This document shows positions 1-7,349 of a stretch of 11,121 bases of DNA, in pieces. Source of the stretch: Flavobacteriales bacterium UBA6969 (GTDB taxonomy: Bacteria > Bacteroidota > Bacteroidia > Flavobacteriales_D > Sanyastnellaceae). Positions within the stretch are counted from its first letter, which is position 1. Each line of letters opens with the position of its first letter. The notes beneath the pieces were generated by a model. It was not told where the DNA came from. It saw only the letters and a list, made by a program, of their open reading frames with translations, and did not search any database. The stretch is taken from the NCBI GenBank assembly GCA_002448555.1, contig DJYV01000073.1:1-11121 (forward strand), given 5' to 3'. A program made the position numbers and the translations under genes.

Positions 1-1136
1 ATGAGTTGCTCCGGCGTGACAGCAAGCAACTCGAACAAGACCTGATCTGATGGAGTGGCGTATTTGGCTTTCAATGCAGCAGGGTCCAGGGTGTCAGGAG
101 CGTAGGACAATCGGGCATCGTTTCTGGCGTCTTCAATACCGAAAAGCGGCTTGAATACATGCGTTTGCAGCACTTCGGCGTCTACAGTACCCGCAATCCG
201 AAGTTCTTCGTTCCATGCCAGCGCCCACGATTGTTGGGGCGCATGCACATGGATGCACCCGACAGCTCGTAGCGCGGGTGCATCTTCCGCAATGCGCTGC
301 CAGCTCAGGTAGTCCTTCAAAGAATCAAACGCCTCCTCCCATCGGGCGACATCCCAGCCGGGGTGACGCAAAACGCGGTGGTAGGGGCGGATGGCCAGTT
401 GGGAGGCAGGAACGGCATACGCCAAGACGTGTTGTTTGGAGGGCGCATCGGGGTGTTTCTCAGCCAGACGAAGGCTCGAAGCGATGCGGTGGTGGCCGTC
501 CGCCAAGTACATCGCTGGGATGGCGTTGAGCAAGGGTTTGAAGTCGCTGGCTTCACTCGCACGAACCAACCACACCGTGTGGCGGATGCGGTCGGTTGTG
601 CTGAAGTCCATGTCTGGGCGATGCTCCGCAGTCCATGAATCCAACCAGGCCGACGTATCCGTGCCCTGCGCATTACCATCGGGATACATGCACAGAACGG
701 GCTCTGCATGGCAGCCCACGGTGTCGAGGTATTTAGCGAACAGTTTCTCCCGCTTTTCGAGCGTCTGCTCATGCAGTTTTAGGCGGCCTTGTCGGATGCT
801 ATCCACGCTCAAAATTCCCACGACGCCCGTGCACGTGTGGTGTTCAGAAGCCTGGCGGTAAATCGCGAAAGAAGGTTCGTCATCGGCCGTGAGCCATCCC
901 TTCGCAACGAAGGATTCGAACCGTTCACGGACCAAACCGTAGAAGGCTTCCGACCCACGTTTGAAAGGCGCCTTGCCCGTTCCAGCCGGGTTGATTACGT
1001 GCAGGTACGAATACGGATTGCGGTCGAGTTTATCCTGCAATTCTGCCTTCCCGTAGCTCACATAGGAGCGGGAGGCGACCAGATGGGGTTTGTCCTTGGA
1101 AGGAACGAGGATGCGGAACGGATTGAACCAGGTCAA
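1..1136 (-). CDS. DUF1015 family protein, C-terminus cut by window edge
   Basis: The frame is open from a TTG at 1136 to the left edge and gives 378 residues; a C-terminal tail is probably missing, since family members usually run a little over 400. Family landmarks are visible: a His-Glu-x-Thr motif near residues 122-125, ADGHHR at 212-217, YHRVL at 252-256, and a segment with FKPLFGIEDARND at 328-340. The TTG is the only start candidate between the upstream in-frame stop (1152-1154) and the conserved N-terminus, which begins TWFNPFRI. It overlaps the serA stop as TTGA, so translation is probably coupled to serA. The biochemical activity is unknown to me. Membership is judged from motifs and from the serC-serA-DUF1015 order, which I recall as recurrent in Bacteroidota. 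A role in serine or phosphoserine metabolism is inferred from context only. Confidence 0.9.
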   Translation of the reverse strand, partial: MTWFNPFRILVPSKDKPHLVASRSYVSYGKAELQDKLDRNPYSYLHVINPAGTGKAPFKRGSEAFYGLVRERFESFVAKGWLTADDEPSFAIYRQASEHHTCTGVVGILSVDSIRQGRLKLHEQTLEKREKLFAKYLDTVGCHAEPVLCMYPDGNAQGTDTSAWLDSWTAEHRPDMDFSTTDRIRHTVWLVRASEASDFKPLLNAIPAMYLADGHHRIASSLRLAEKHPDAPSKQHVLAYAVPASQLAIRPYHRVLRHPGWDVARWEEAFDSLKDYLSWQRIAEDAPALRAVGCIHVHAPQQSWALAWNEELRIAGTVDAEVLQTHVFKPLFGIEDARNDARLSYAPDTLDPAALKAKYATPSDQVLFELLAVTPEQL

Positions 1137-2098
1137 GCGGGTTGTTTTGCGCTAATTTCTTGCACAATCTGGGCAATTTCCAAACCGATGCGCTCCTGAG
1201 CAGCACCGGTGGCAGCACCTATGTGGGGAGTCAGCGAAATGCGCGGATGCCGAATCACATCCAATCGAGGCTTGGGCTCACCGACGAATACATCAACACC
1301 TGCGCCACCCAGCTGGCCCGAATCCAGGGCTTCAAGCATGGCGTCTTCGTCCACTACGCCGCCGCGTGCGGCATTCAGGAGGAGCGATCCGGGCTTCATT
1401 TTGGCGATGGCTTCAGCATCGATGACGGCTTGGCCATTGACTTGAGCCGGGATGTGCAAGCTTATGGCGTCCGCTGCTGCGAGGGCTTCATCCAAGGTGA
1501 CGAGGGGAATGTCAACGATAACCTGCTGCCCGGCAATGTCGACCGTGAGCGCGCGCGTTCCGGTGGTTTGGTCCACACCAATCACCTTCATTCCGCAGCC
1601 GATCGCGTATTGGGCGAGCGATTGGCCGATGCGGCCGAAGCCGACTACGGCCAGGGTCATGCCGCGCAATTCCCGGCCCTTGCCGTATGCTTTTTTCAAG
1701 GCCTTGAATTGTTCACCGCCTTCCACCGGCATGCGGCGGTTGCTGTCGTGCAAAAAGCGACTCAAGGTGAAAAGGTGGCCCATGACCAATTCTGCGACGC
1801 TTTGTGAACTGGCTGCGGGTGTGTTGTTGACCTGTACTCCTTTCGACCGTGCGTACGCAACGTCGATGTTGTCCATACCTACCCCGCCTCGGATGATGAA
1901 TTTGAGGTTTGGACACGCGTCAATGAGCGGCTCACGAACCTTGGTAGCACTGCGGACCAGCAGGCCGTCTACCTGTTCTGAATTGATGAATTCTGCGAGT
2001 TCTTCAGCGGGAACAAAGTCCGTCCAAACGCGGTGTCCGGCAGTTTCGAGTGCGGCAAGCCCAGCGGGGCTGATGCCGTCGTTGGCCAAAATATTCAT
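1133..2098 (-). CDS. serA: D-3-phosphoglycerate dehydrogenase, short form
   Basis: This cytoplasmic enzyme oxidises 3-phosphoglycerate to 3-phosphohydroxypyruvate with NAD+, the first step of the phosphorylated serine pathway. The 321-residue protein has the D-isomer-specific 2-hydroxyacid dehydrogenase layout. Substrate-side residues lie in RSATKV (49-54) and RGGVGMDNID (70-79). The Rossmann nucleotide-binding motif is GFGRIG (153-158). The catalytic Arg is R245 in NAARGG, the Glu is E274 in VGEP, and the His is H292 in PHIGA. It ends soon after the catalytic domain, so it lacks the C-terminal ACT domain that gives serine feedback inhibition in the longer E. coli enzyme; control must lie elsewhere. 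It starts 25 bases after serC and shares a 4-base overlap with DUF1015. A related 2-hydroxyacid dehydrogenase activity cannot be excluded by sequence, but the serC neighbour makes SerA the natural call. Confidence 0.93.
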   Translation of the reverse strand: MNILANDGISPAGLAALETAGHRVWTDFVPAEELAEFINSEQVDGLLVRSATKVREPLIDACPNLKFIIRGGVGMDNIDVAYARSKGVQVNNTPAASSQSVAELVMGHLFTLSRFLHDSNRRMPVEGGEQFKALKKAYGKGRELRGMTLAVVGFGRIGQSLAQYAIGCGMKVIGVDQTTGTRALTVDIAGQQVIVDIPLVTLDEALAAADAISLHIPAQVNGQAVIDAEAIAKMKPGSLLLNAARGGVVDEDAMLEALDSGQLGGAGVDVFVGEPKPRLDVIRHPRISLTPHIGAATGAAQERIGLEIAQIVQEISAKQPA

Positions 2099-2123
2099 GT
2101 GGTGGGGAGTTCTTTAAGTGTGG

Positions 2124-3191
2124 TTATCCTTCGGATTCGAGGGCTTGCATCACGTCAACAAGCGTCTGGACTGAATCAAGGGGGAGTGCGTTGTACATGG
2201 AAGCGCGGTAGCCGCCTACGCTGCGGTGTCCTTTCAAACCGCTGATGCCGGCGGACTGCCACAAGGCGTCAAAGCGTTCGGCTTTGGTTTCATCCGTCAA
2301 ACGGAACGTGGCATTCATGTGCGAACGGCTATCGACGTGTGCGTGGCCTTCAAACAGCGGATTGCGGTCAATTTCTGCGTAGATAAAGGAGGACTTGGCC
2401 TCGTTGCGTTGCTGCATTGCCGCGACCCCGCCGTTGGTTTTCATCCAGCGCAGGGTGAGCAAGGTGACGTAGACGGGGAAGACCGGTGGCGTGTTGAACA
2501 TGCTGTCTTTCCCCGCATGGACCGTCAAATCGAGGTAGGACGGAATGGTGCGGCCGGTGCGGCCCATGGCTTCGCGGTCAAAGGCGTACATCACCGTGCC
2601 TGCAGGCCCCATGTTCTTCTGGGCCCCAGCGTAGATGAGGTGAAAGGGATTGGCGTCGAATGTGCGAGAGAAAATGTCCGAACTCATGTCGGCGACGAGT
2701 GGAACACCGGCTTCGGGTGTGCCCGAGAATTGGGTGCCGAAAATGGTGTTGTTCGAGGTGTAATGCAGGTAGCTCACGTCAGAGCCCGGGGCCTCAAACG
2801 CGGGGATGCAATCGTAATTGGATTCCTTGGACGAGCCGACCACATCGATGGTGCCAAGGTGTTTGGCTTCCTTGATGGCTTTGGCCGACCACGTGCCGGA
2901 GTCAACGTATGCAGCTTTCCCTCCCTCCGGCAGCAAGTTCATAGCTGCCGTATAAAATCCAAGGCTCGCTCCACCTTGAAGAAACAGCACATCGAACCGT
3001 TCGGGCAGGTTCAAGAGCTCCTTTACCAATGCGCGAGCTTCTTCCATCACCGCAACGAAGTCCTTACTTCGGTGGGAAATTTCGATCAGTGAGAGGCCCA
3101 GTCCGTTGAAATCGTTGACTGCAGCCGAAGCCTCCTGGAGTACCTCAGGGGGCAAGATGCACGGCCCCGCGGAGAAGTTGTGGATTTTCAT
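2124..3191 (-). CDS. serC: Phosphoserine aminotransferase
   Basis: SerC is a PLP enzyme that moves the amino group of glutamate onto 3-phosphohydroxypyruvate to give O-phosphoserine; many homologues also act in pyridoxal phosphate synthesis. The 355-residue product is standard length. It opens with NFSAGPCILP (5-14), typical of the family. H40-R41 match the phosphate-binding His-Arg. GGAS (73-76) and W101 lie in the PLP pocket. D168 in VADMSSD contacts the ring nitrogen, and K192 in AGAQKNMGPAG is the Schiff-base lysine. GHRSVGGYRAS (331-341) is the C-terminal substrate-binding segment. The frame extends 45 codons upstream to 3326, but those residues overlap the end of the DUF4476 gene out of frame and precede the normal SerC N-terminus, so the ATG at 3191 is chosen. 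A 53-base gap with a small inverted repeat separates it from the upstream gene. Confidence 0.96.
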   Translation of the reverse strand: MKIHNFSAGPCILPPEVLQEASAAVNDFNGLGLSLIEISHRSKDFVAVMEEARALVKELLNLPERFDVLFLQGGASLGFYTAAMNLLPEGGKAAYVDSGTWSAKAIKEAKHLGTIDVVGSSKESNYDCIPAFEAPGSDVSYLHYTSNNTIFGTQFSGTPEAGVPLVADMSSDIFSRTFDANPFHLIYAGAQKNMGPAGTVMYAFDREAMGRTGRTIPSYLDLTVHAGKDSMFNTPPVFPVYVTLLTLRWMKTNGGVAAMQQRNEAKSSFIYAEIDRNPLFEGHAHVDSRSHMNATFRLTDETKAERFDALWQSAGISGLKGHRSVGGYRASMYNALPLDSVQTLVDVMQALESEG

Positions 3192-3209
3192 GCTGCAAAG
3201 TTCCGGCGC

Positions 3210-3226
3210 ACGGTTGTGAAAACCGT
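3210..3226 (-). promoter_or_regulatory. Short hairpin in the serC leader
   Basis: In the 53-base gap before serC, the arms ACGGTT and AACCGT form a perfect 6-base-pair inverted repeat around a 5-base loop. It lies about 19 bases upstream of the serC ATG. It could be an operator half-site pair, an RNA hairpin that modulates translation or processing, or chance. There is no T-tract after it, so it does not look like an intrinsic terminator. Near matches to the -7 element exist here (TGGATTTG and GAACTTTG on the minus strand), but neither is perfect, so an internal serC promoter is only a possibility. Confidence 0.3.
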
Positions 3227-3244
3227 CAAATCCAGGTCGATTTT

Positions 3245-3946
3245 TCAACGCTTTGCGAACCTTTTCAACGCCCGCTCGAGGATGAAGTTCAATTGGAACA
3301 ACTCCCGCAATTCGGGTTCTGTCCATTCGGTGTCCGACCGGGAGATGCGCTCTATGGTTTCGAGCCTGCGGTCTTCACTCGGAATGAGGCTCAGGGCCTG
3401 ACGCATTTGAGGACGGGTCAAGCATAATCTTGCGCTTGCCTCACCGAGGACAGCGCATTTTTCCGATTCAAAAACAGCGCCCTCCATCGCCGCCAGCAGC
3501 TGTTCAAATTTGGCGGATGAAGCAGGAGGGAAGCAGCTTGTTGCGACGAGCTTGCGTCCCATGGCTTCCAGATCGATGCGTGCGATTGATGCTTGCCCGG
3601 TCCACGCTTGCCGCTGAGTGCCGCCGCCGACAGCAGCTGTCAGGGGAGCATTGAGGCCGGTCGGTTGCGTTGCTTCCAGCGCACACGGGAAATCCACCCG
3701 GCAATACGTGCTGTCGGGAAATTCAAATCGAAATGCACGCACGGCGCCGTCGCACGGTCCGTTCCAGACCCACAAGGAATCTGACCAGAGCGAGTCCACG
3801 AGGCTGGCTTCAGCGAAACTCCGGACGCGCAGGGCGGGTACAGGCACCACACTATCTACGCGCAGCGTATCGGATTGGGCCAGCGCCATCGCCGGCAGCA
3901 AAAAGGCAATCCATGCAGTCGTCCAACGGGACAGCGGGGCCGTCAT
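3245..3946 (-). CDS. Secreted DUF4476-domain protein
   Basis: This 233-residue protein has a clear signal peptide: a short n-region with Arg7, a hydrophobic stretch at about 10-21 and a likely cut after ALA (residue 23). It is therefore exported, probably to the periplasm or cell surface. The middle (about 24-140) is unrecognised and contains several cysteines (C65, C82, C88, C138). The C-terminal part (about 141-230) is helical and resembles DUF4476: a segment with FE/K residues (159-163), a repeat unit ending near IPSEDRRLETIERI, then ELRELFQLNFILERAL. Its function is unknown. The ATG at 3946 overlaps the flippase stop as ATGA, which argues for coupled translation. A longer frame from 3991 would add 15 residues ahead of the signal peptide and overlap the flippase more, so it was rejected. 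The DUF4476 assignment rests on pattern resemblance only. Confidence 0.75.
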   Translation of the reverse strand: MTAPLSRWTTAWIAFLLPAMALAQSDTLRVDSVVPVPALRVRSFAEASLVDSLWSDSLWVWNGPCDGAVRAFRFEFPDSTYCRVDFPCALEATQPTGLNAPLTAAVGGGTQRQAWTGQASIARIDLEAMGRKLVATSCFPPASSAKFEQLLAAMEGAVFESEKCAVLGEASARLCLTRPQMRQALSLIPSEDRRLETIERISRSDTEWTEPELRELFQLNFILERALKRFAKR

Positions 3947-5487
3947 TTCGCGATGTGCTTTCCGAGCCATTTGGGAAGATAAGCGGTCCACGTTGCGCGA
4001 AGTTCAAGGTCTCCACCGTCGACAACAGCAGGGGATCGCAGGGCGATGGCGACCCAAACACAAGCCGTCCATGCGGCAATCATGAGCACCTTCAAAATCA
4101 AGTTCCAACGGTCGACGCCATCCACCTGCCAATCCGGCATCAACCAGTCGATGGCAACGTATCCGGGCACCGCGAGCAGCGCCCCGATCCAGCCGGCGCC
4201 TGTTGCGCGGAACGCCGCGAGCCGTTTCCATCGCAGGGCACTGCCAAGCCAGGCGTAGAACACCAAAAATTGGAGCGCCGTGCAGACCGTTACCGCCCAC
4301 GCGACACCTTCCAGTCCACCGCCCGTGCGCAAGACACTCGATATGGCTAAGATAAGTCCCGTGAGGTAGGCGATCTTGATGGCGATGGCGGGAATGAGTT
4401 GGTCGGTGGCCCGGACCACGGCATCAGCCAACTTGATGAGGGAACGGAAGGCGACCCCGATAAACAAGATGCGCACAATCGGGCCGGCATCTGCGTATTC
4501 GGCCCCGAGCAACAGCACCGCCACTTCGGTAGCGAACCACGCCAGCGCTAAGCTGCCGGGAATCACGAGCCACGCAATGAGCGCGATGCCACGGGAGACC
4601 ACGCGCTGCAGTGCCTGCCATTCGGTTTGCAAGGCCGACATGCCGCTGAAGAGGACGCTGTCCCCGAGTTTTCCCAAGATGGTGATGGGCAGGGACATCA
4701 AATGCGCCGAGCGATCGTACAGACCGGTCGCGGTCCAGCCGCCTCCAGTCGATGGATTGGCCTGAGCAAATTCTCCCACAAGCACCGTGTCGGCTTTGGT
4801 TGCGGCGTAATTGAACCAATTAAAAATCGTCGATCGGCCTCCATAGGCCAACATTTCCCGCAGGTCGGTCCATTGCCAGCGGCCCCACAGGCCTTCCGTA
4901 CCTGGTGGGCGCATCCACCAGAAACACAGGCCCAGAAGGGCATTTTGACTGAGCAGGGCGGCGACATAGGCCCAAACGCCATAGCCGGCATACGCCAGCC
5001 CCAATCCGATGCCCAGATTGCCAATGACCATGGCGATCATGGCCGCAGCGAACAACCTCTTGAAATCCATGTGGCGCACAAGCAAACTGCGCGGGACCAA
5101 AGCGATGCTCGACAGAATGAAACTGAAAGCGATCCACCGCAAGACCTCGACGAGGGCATCGCTGTTGAACAAGACGCCAATCTGCGGGGCGGTACCGTAC
5201 ATCAACGCGAAAAATGCGACGCCCAAGCCCAGCGAGAATTGCAGGGCTGCTCGGATGTGCCGAGGCTGGAGGTCCTTGCGCTGCACGAGGGATGGGCCGA
5301 TTCCGATTTGGGCGAAGATTTCCACAAATCCGACAACAACCAACGCGATGGACATGACGCCAAAGTCGGCTTTGGAAATCAGCCGAGCCAGTACCATGAT
5401 GAAGAACAATTGGAGCAATACCTGGCTCACCACATTTGCCGATTGCCATCGGATGGATGATGCAAAAGCAGGTATCCGGCGCTCCAT
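3943..5487 (-). CDS. Polysaccharide flippase of the MOP/WzxC type
   Basis: This 514-residue integral inner-membrane protein belongs to the multidrug/oligosaccharidyl-lipid/polysaccharide (MOP) exporter superfamily and most resembles WzxC-type lipopolysaccharide flippases. The N-terminal region, with ADFGVMSIA (40-48) followed by a hydrophobic segment and IGIGPSLVQRKDL (61-73), is characteristic. About 12-14 hydrophobic segments can be picked out, for example at 16-36, 43-63, 82-100, 115-135, 147-167, 171-190, 300-327, 335-352, 365-384, 392-413, 430-448 and 463-482. The expected role is moving a lipid-linked glycan across the inner membrane; the substrate cannot be read from the sequence. No glycosyltransferases are adjacent, so this is not inside a visible polysaccharide cluster. 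It starts 7 bases after the rny stop and shares a 4-base overlap with the DUF4476 gene. Confidence 0.9.
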   Translation of the reverse strand: MERRIPAFASSIRWQSANVVSQVLLQLFFIMVLARLISKADFGVMSIALVVVGFVEIFAQIGIGPSLVQRKDLQPRHIRAALQFSLGLGVAFFALMYGTAPQIGVLFNSDALVEVLRWIAFSFILSSIALVPRSLLVRHMDFKRLFAAAMIAMVIGNLGIGLGLAYAGYGVWAYVAALLSQNALLGLCFWWMRPPGTEGLWGRWQWTDLREMLAYGGRSTIFNWFNYAATKADTVLVGEFAQANPSTGGGWTATGLYDRSAHLMSLPITILGKLGDSVLFSGMSALQTEWQALQRVVSRGIALIAWLVIPGSLALAWFATEVAVLLLGAEYADAGPIVRILFIGVAFRSLIKLADAVVRATDQLIPAIAIKIAYLTGLILAISSVLRTGGGLEGVAWAVTVCTALQFLVFYAWLGSALRWKRLAAFRATGAGWIGALLAVPGYVAIDWLMPDWQVDGVDRWNLILKVLMIAAWTACVWVAIALRSPAVVDGGDLELRATWTAYLPKWLGKHIAK

Positions 5488-5494
5488 GGGGTGT

Positions 5495-7036
5495 TTATCG
5501 GGCGATGCTCACGGAACGCTTTTCCCGGATGACCGTGACCTTCACTTGACCGGGGTAGGTCATTTCATTCATGATGCGTTGCGAGAGGTCGAGTGATAGT
5601 TGATCGGCTTGGTCGTCCGATACCTGGTCGCTTTCGACCATCACGCGCAATTCACGTCCAGCTTGGATGGCGAAGGACTTGGTAACCCCGGGGAATTCGA
5701 GGGCGAGGTTTTCGAGGTCGCGGAGGCGCTGAATATACGCTTCGACCATCTCGCGCCGTGCGCCTGGTCGTGCGCCGGAGATGGCGTCACAGACTTGCAC
5801 AATAGGCGACAACAGGGTGGTCATTTCGATTTCGTCGTGGTGGGCACCGATGGCGTTGAGCACATCGGGTTTTTCCCCACAGCGCTCAGCGATTTTCATG
5901 CCCAGCAGTGCGTGCGGCAACTCGCTTTCCTCGTCACTGACCTTTCCGATGTCGTGGAGGAGGCCGGCGCGTTTCGCAGCCTTGGTGTCGAGTCCCAATT
6001 CAGCGGCCATCGTGGCGCAGAGGTTGGCCACTTCACGCGAGTGCTGCAGCAGGTTCTGGCCGTAGGAAGAGCGGTATTTCATGCGGCCCACCATGCGGGT
6101 GAGTTCACCTTTCATGTTGTGAATGCCGAGGTCGATGCAGGTGCGCTTTCCGATCTCGAGGATTTCCTCTTCGAGTTTCTTAGTCACCTTCGCCACCACC
6201 TCCTCGATGCGGGCCGGGTGAATGCGCCCGTCGGTGACCAATTGGTGCAAAGACAACCGTGCAATCTCGCGACGCACTGGATCAAAGCAGCTCAGGATGA
6301 TGGCCTCGGGCGTGTCGTCCACGATGAATTCAACACCGGTTGAAGCTTCAAGGGCACGGATGTTTCGTCCTTCCCGGCCGATGATCCGGCCTTTGACATC
6401 ATCGTTCTTGATGTTGAAGACTGAAACCGAGTTCTCGACGCTGTGCTCGGTGGCGACGCGTTGAATCGTCTGAATGACGATTTTTTTGGCTTCGTGGTTG
6501 GCCTTTTGCTTGGCGTCATCCAAGATGTCCTGCACCTGGGTGGCGGCGATGGACTTGGCGTCAATGAGCAACTGTTCCTTCAGGGCCTCCTGTGCCTCTC
6601 CGGCTGACATGTTGCTGATTTTTTCCAGCAACTCCACAGCACGCTGGCGCTCTTTGTCCAGGTCCTTGCCTTTGTTTTCGAGGGCGTCCAAGCGCTGTTG
6701 GACTTTCTCTTGTTCCTTGTCGATGTAGCGCTCCTTGGACTTGACACGGTCTTGTTCCTTCTTGAGTTTGTTGAACTCGTTGTGCACCTTGTCCTCTTTC
6801 GATTGAAGGTTGGAAGTGCGCTCCTTGATTTCGGCGTTGTGCTTCTCCTTCATCTGGATGAAGCGCTCTTTCGCCTGGAGGATTTTCTTCTCCTTGATGT
6901 TCTCGCCCTGTTGCTCTGCCTTTGAGAGGATTTCATCCTTCTGGCTCGAAAGCAGGCGGTTGAACAACACGTAGCCAAGACCGCCTCCTGCGACCAAGCC
7001 GCCCAGTGCGCCAATTAAAATTGATATGGTATCCAT
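5495..7036 (-). CDS. rny: Ribonuclease Y
   Basis: RNase Y is a membrane-anchored endoribonuclease that initiates mRNA decay. The 513-residue protein shows the full canonical order. An N-terminal membrane anchor with a glycine-rich stretch covers about 4-25. A long charged coiled coil follows (about 30-190). The KH RNA-binding domain has the GRIIGREGRNI signature (216-226, GxxG at 220-223). The HD domain has H332, H361-D362 in LLHDIGK, H399-H400 and D417 in VCDAISGARPGARRE. The C-terminal region ends soon after YPGQVKVTVIRE (494-505). All metal-binding residues appear intact. It lies 16 bases downstream of zapA and 7 bases upstream of the flippase gene. No Shine-Dalgarno sequence precedes the ATG, as is usual for Bacteroidota. 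The call is near certain. Confidence 0.98.
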   Translation of the reverse strand: MDTISILIGALGGLVAGGGLGYVLFNRLLSSQKDEILSKAEQQGENIKEKKILQAKERFIQMKEKHNAEIKERTSNLQSKEDKVHNEFNKLKKEQDRVKSKERYIDKEQEKVQQRLDALENKGKDLDKERQRAVELLEKISNMSAGEAQEALKEQLLIDAKSIAATQVQDILDDAKQKANHEAKKIVIQTIQRVATEHSVENSVSVFNIKNDDVKGRIIGREGRNIRALEASTGVEFIVDDTPEAIILSCFDPVRREIARLSLHQLVTDGRIHPARIEEVVAKVTKKLEEEILEIGKRTCIDLGIHNMKGELTRMVGRMKYRSSYGQNLLQHSREVANLCATMAAELGLDTKAAKRAGLLHDIGKVSDEESELPHALLGMKIAERCGEKPDVLNAIGAHHDEIEMTTLLSPIVQVCDAISGARPGARREMVEAYIQRLRDLENLALEFPGVTKSFAIQAGRELRVMVESDQVSDDQADQLSLDLSQRIMNEMTYPGQVKVTVIREKRSVSIAR

Positions 7037-7052
7037 GTGATGCTGGTGTGCA

Positions 7053-7349
7053 TCAGACTTCCAGCAGGCGTTCCAAGTGAGTAGAGATTTCGGCCATGCG
7101 TTCTCGGGCTTCTTCAGGAAGCGAATCGGTGGCTGCTGCTATGACCTGTGCCTTCGGTTGACCTTCTGTGGCCAGGTGCAAGGCGGTCATGGCGAGCAAA
7201 TCCACGGGGTCTTCCACGTTGAACTGCGCCTTGAATGCATCGAACTGCTCGTTGATGGTCGCTGCGGCTCGCCGGAGGTTTTCGACCTCGGAGGCGGGCG
7301 CTCGCAATGGGTATTCCCTTCCGGCTATGTTGAGTCGTACGGTTTCCAT
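7053..7349 (-). CDS. zapA: Cell division protein ZapA
   Basis: ZapA is a small cytoplasmic protein that binds and cross-links FtsZ filaments at the division ring. The 98-residue product fits the family: an N-terminal globular part with VRLNIAGREYPLRAP (4-18), a conserved helix with LRRAAATINEQF (25-36), the DLLAMTALHLA segment (50-60), and a C-terminal helix to residue 98 for the coiled-coil dimer. The ATG at 7349 overlaps the upstream stop as TGATG, which supports termination-reinitiation. An alternative ATG at 7373 would add eight residues that do not match the family N-terminus and overlap the upstream gene further. ZapA is divergent in sequence, so the call leans on pattern, length and the neighbouring rny. 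Confidence 0.88.
   Translation of the reverse strand: METVRLNIAGREYPLRAPASEVENLRRAAATINEQFDAFKAQFNVEDPVDLLAMTALHLATEGQPKAQVIAAATDSLPEEARERMAEISTHLERLLEV

Noticed and set aside
317..772. Minus-strand open frame of 151 codons in the left-edge gene
   Set aside because: It lies in another frame of the same strand as DUF1015, which shows intact family motifs across the same region.
2226..3092. Plus-strand open frame of 288 codons opposite serC
   Set aside because: It lies wholly antisense to a certain gene, and its translation is Gly/Arg/His/Val-rich with no recognisable motif. Long antisense frames are expected in GC-rich coding sequence.
3192..3236. Internal promoter directly before serC
   Set aside because: The nearest matches to the -7 element each have one mismatch and lack a well-spaced -33 box, so it is not listed as a promoter.
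3192..3326. N-terminal extension of serC by 45 residues
   Set aside because: The extension overlaps the DUF4476 gene out of frame and precedes the usual SerC N-terminus; the ATG at 3191 gives the standard length.
4627..5460. Plus-strand open frame of 277 codons opposite the flippase gene
   Set aside because: Low-complexity, charged translation with no family pattern, fully contained in a well-supported membrane protein gene.
5600..6343. Plus-strand open frame of 247 codons opposite rny
   Set aside because: Antisense shadow of the highly conserved KH and HD regions of RNase Y; no independent support.
7037..7052. 6S RNA gene beside zapA, as in E. coli
   Set aside because: The gap between zapA and rny is only 16 bases and the promoter gap upstream is 93 bases, too short for a 6S RNA of ordinary size.
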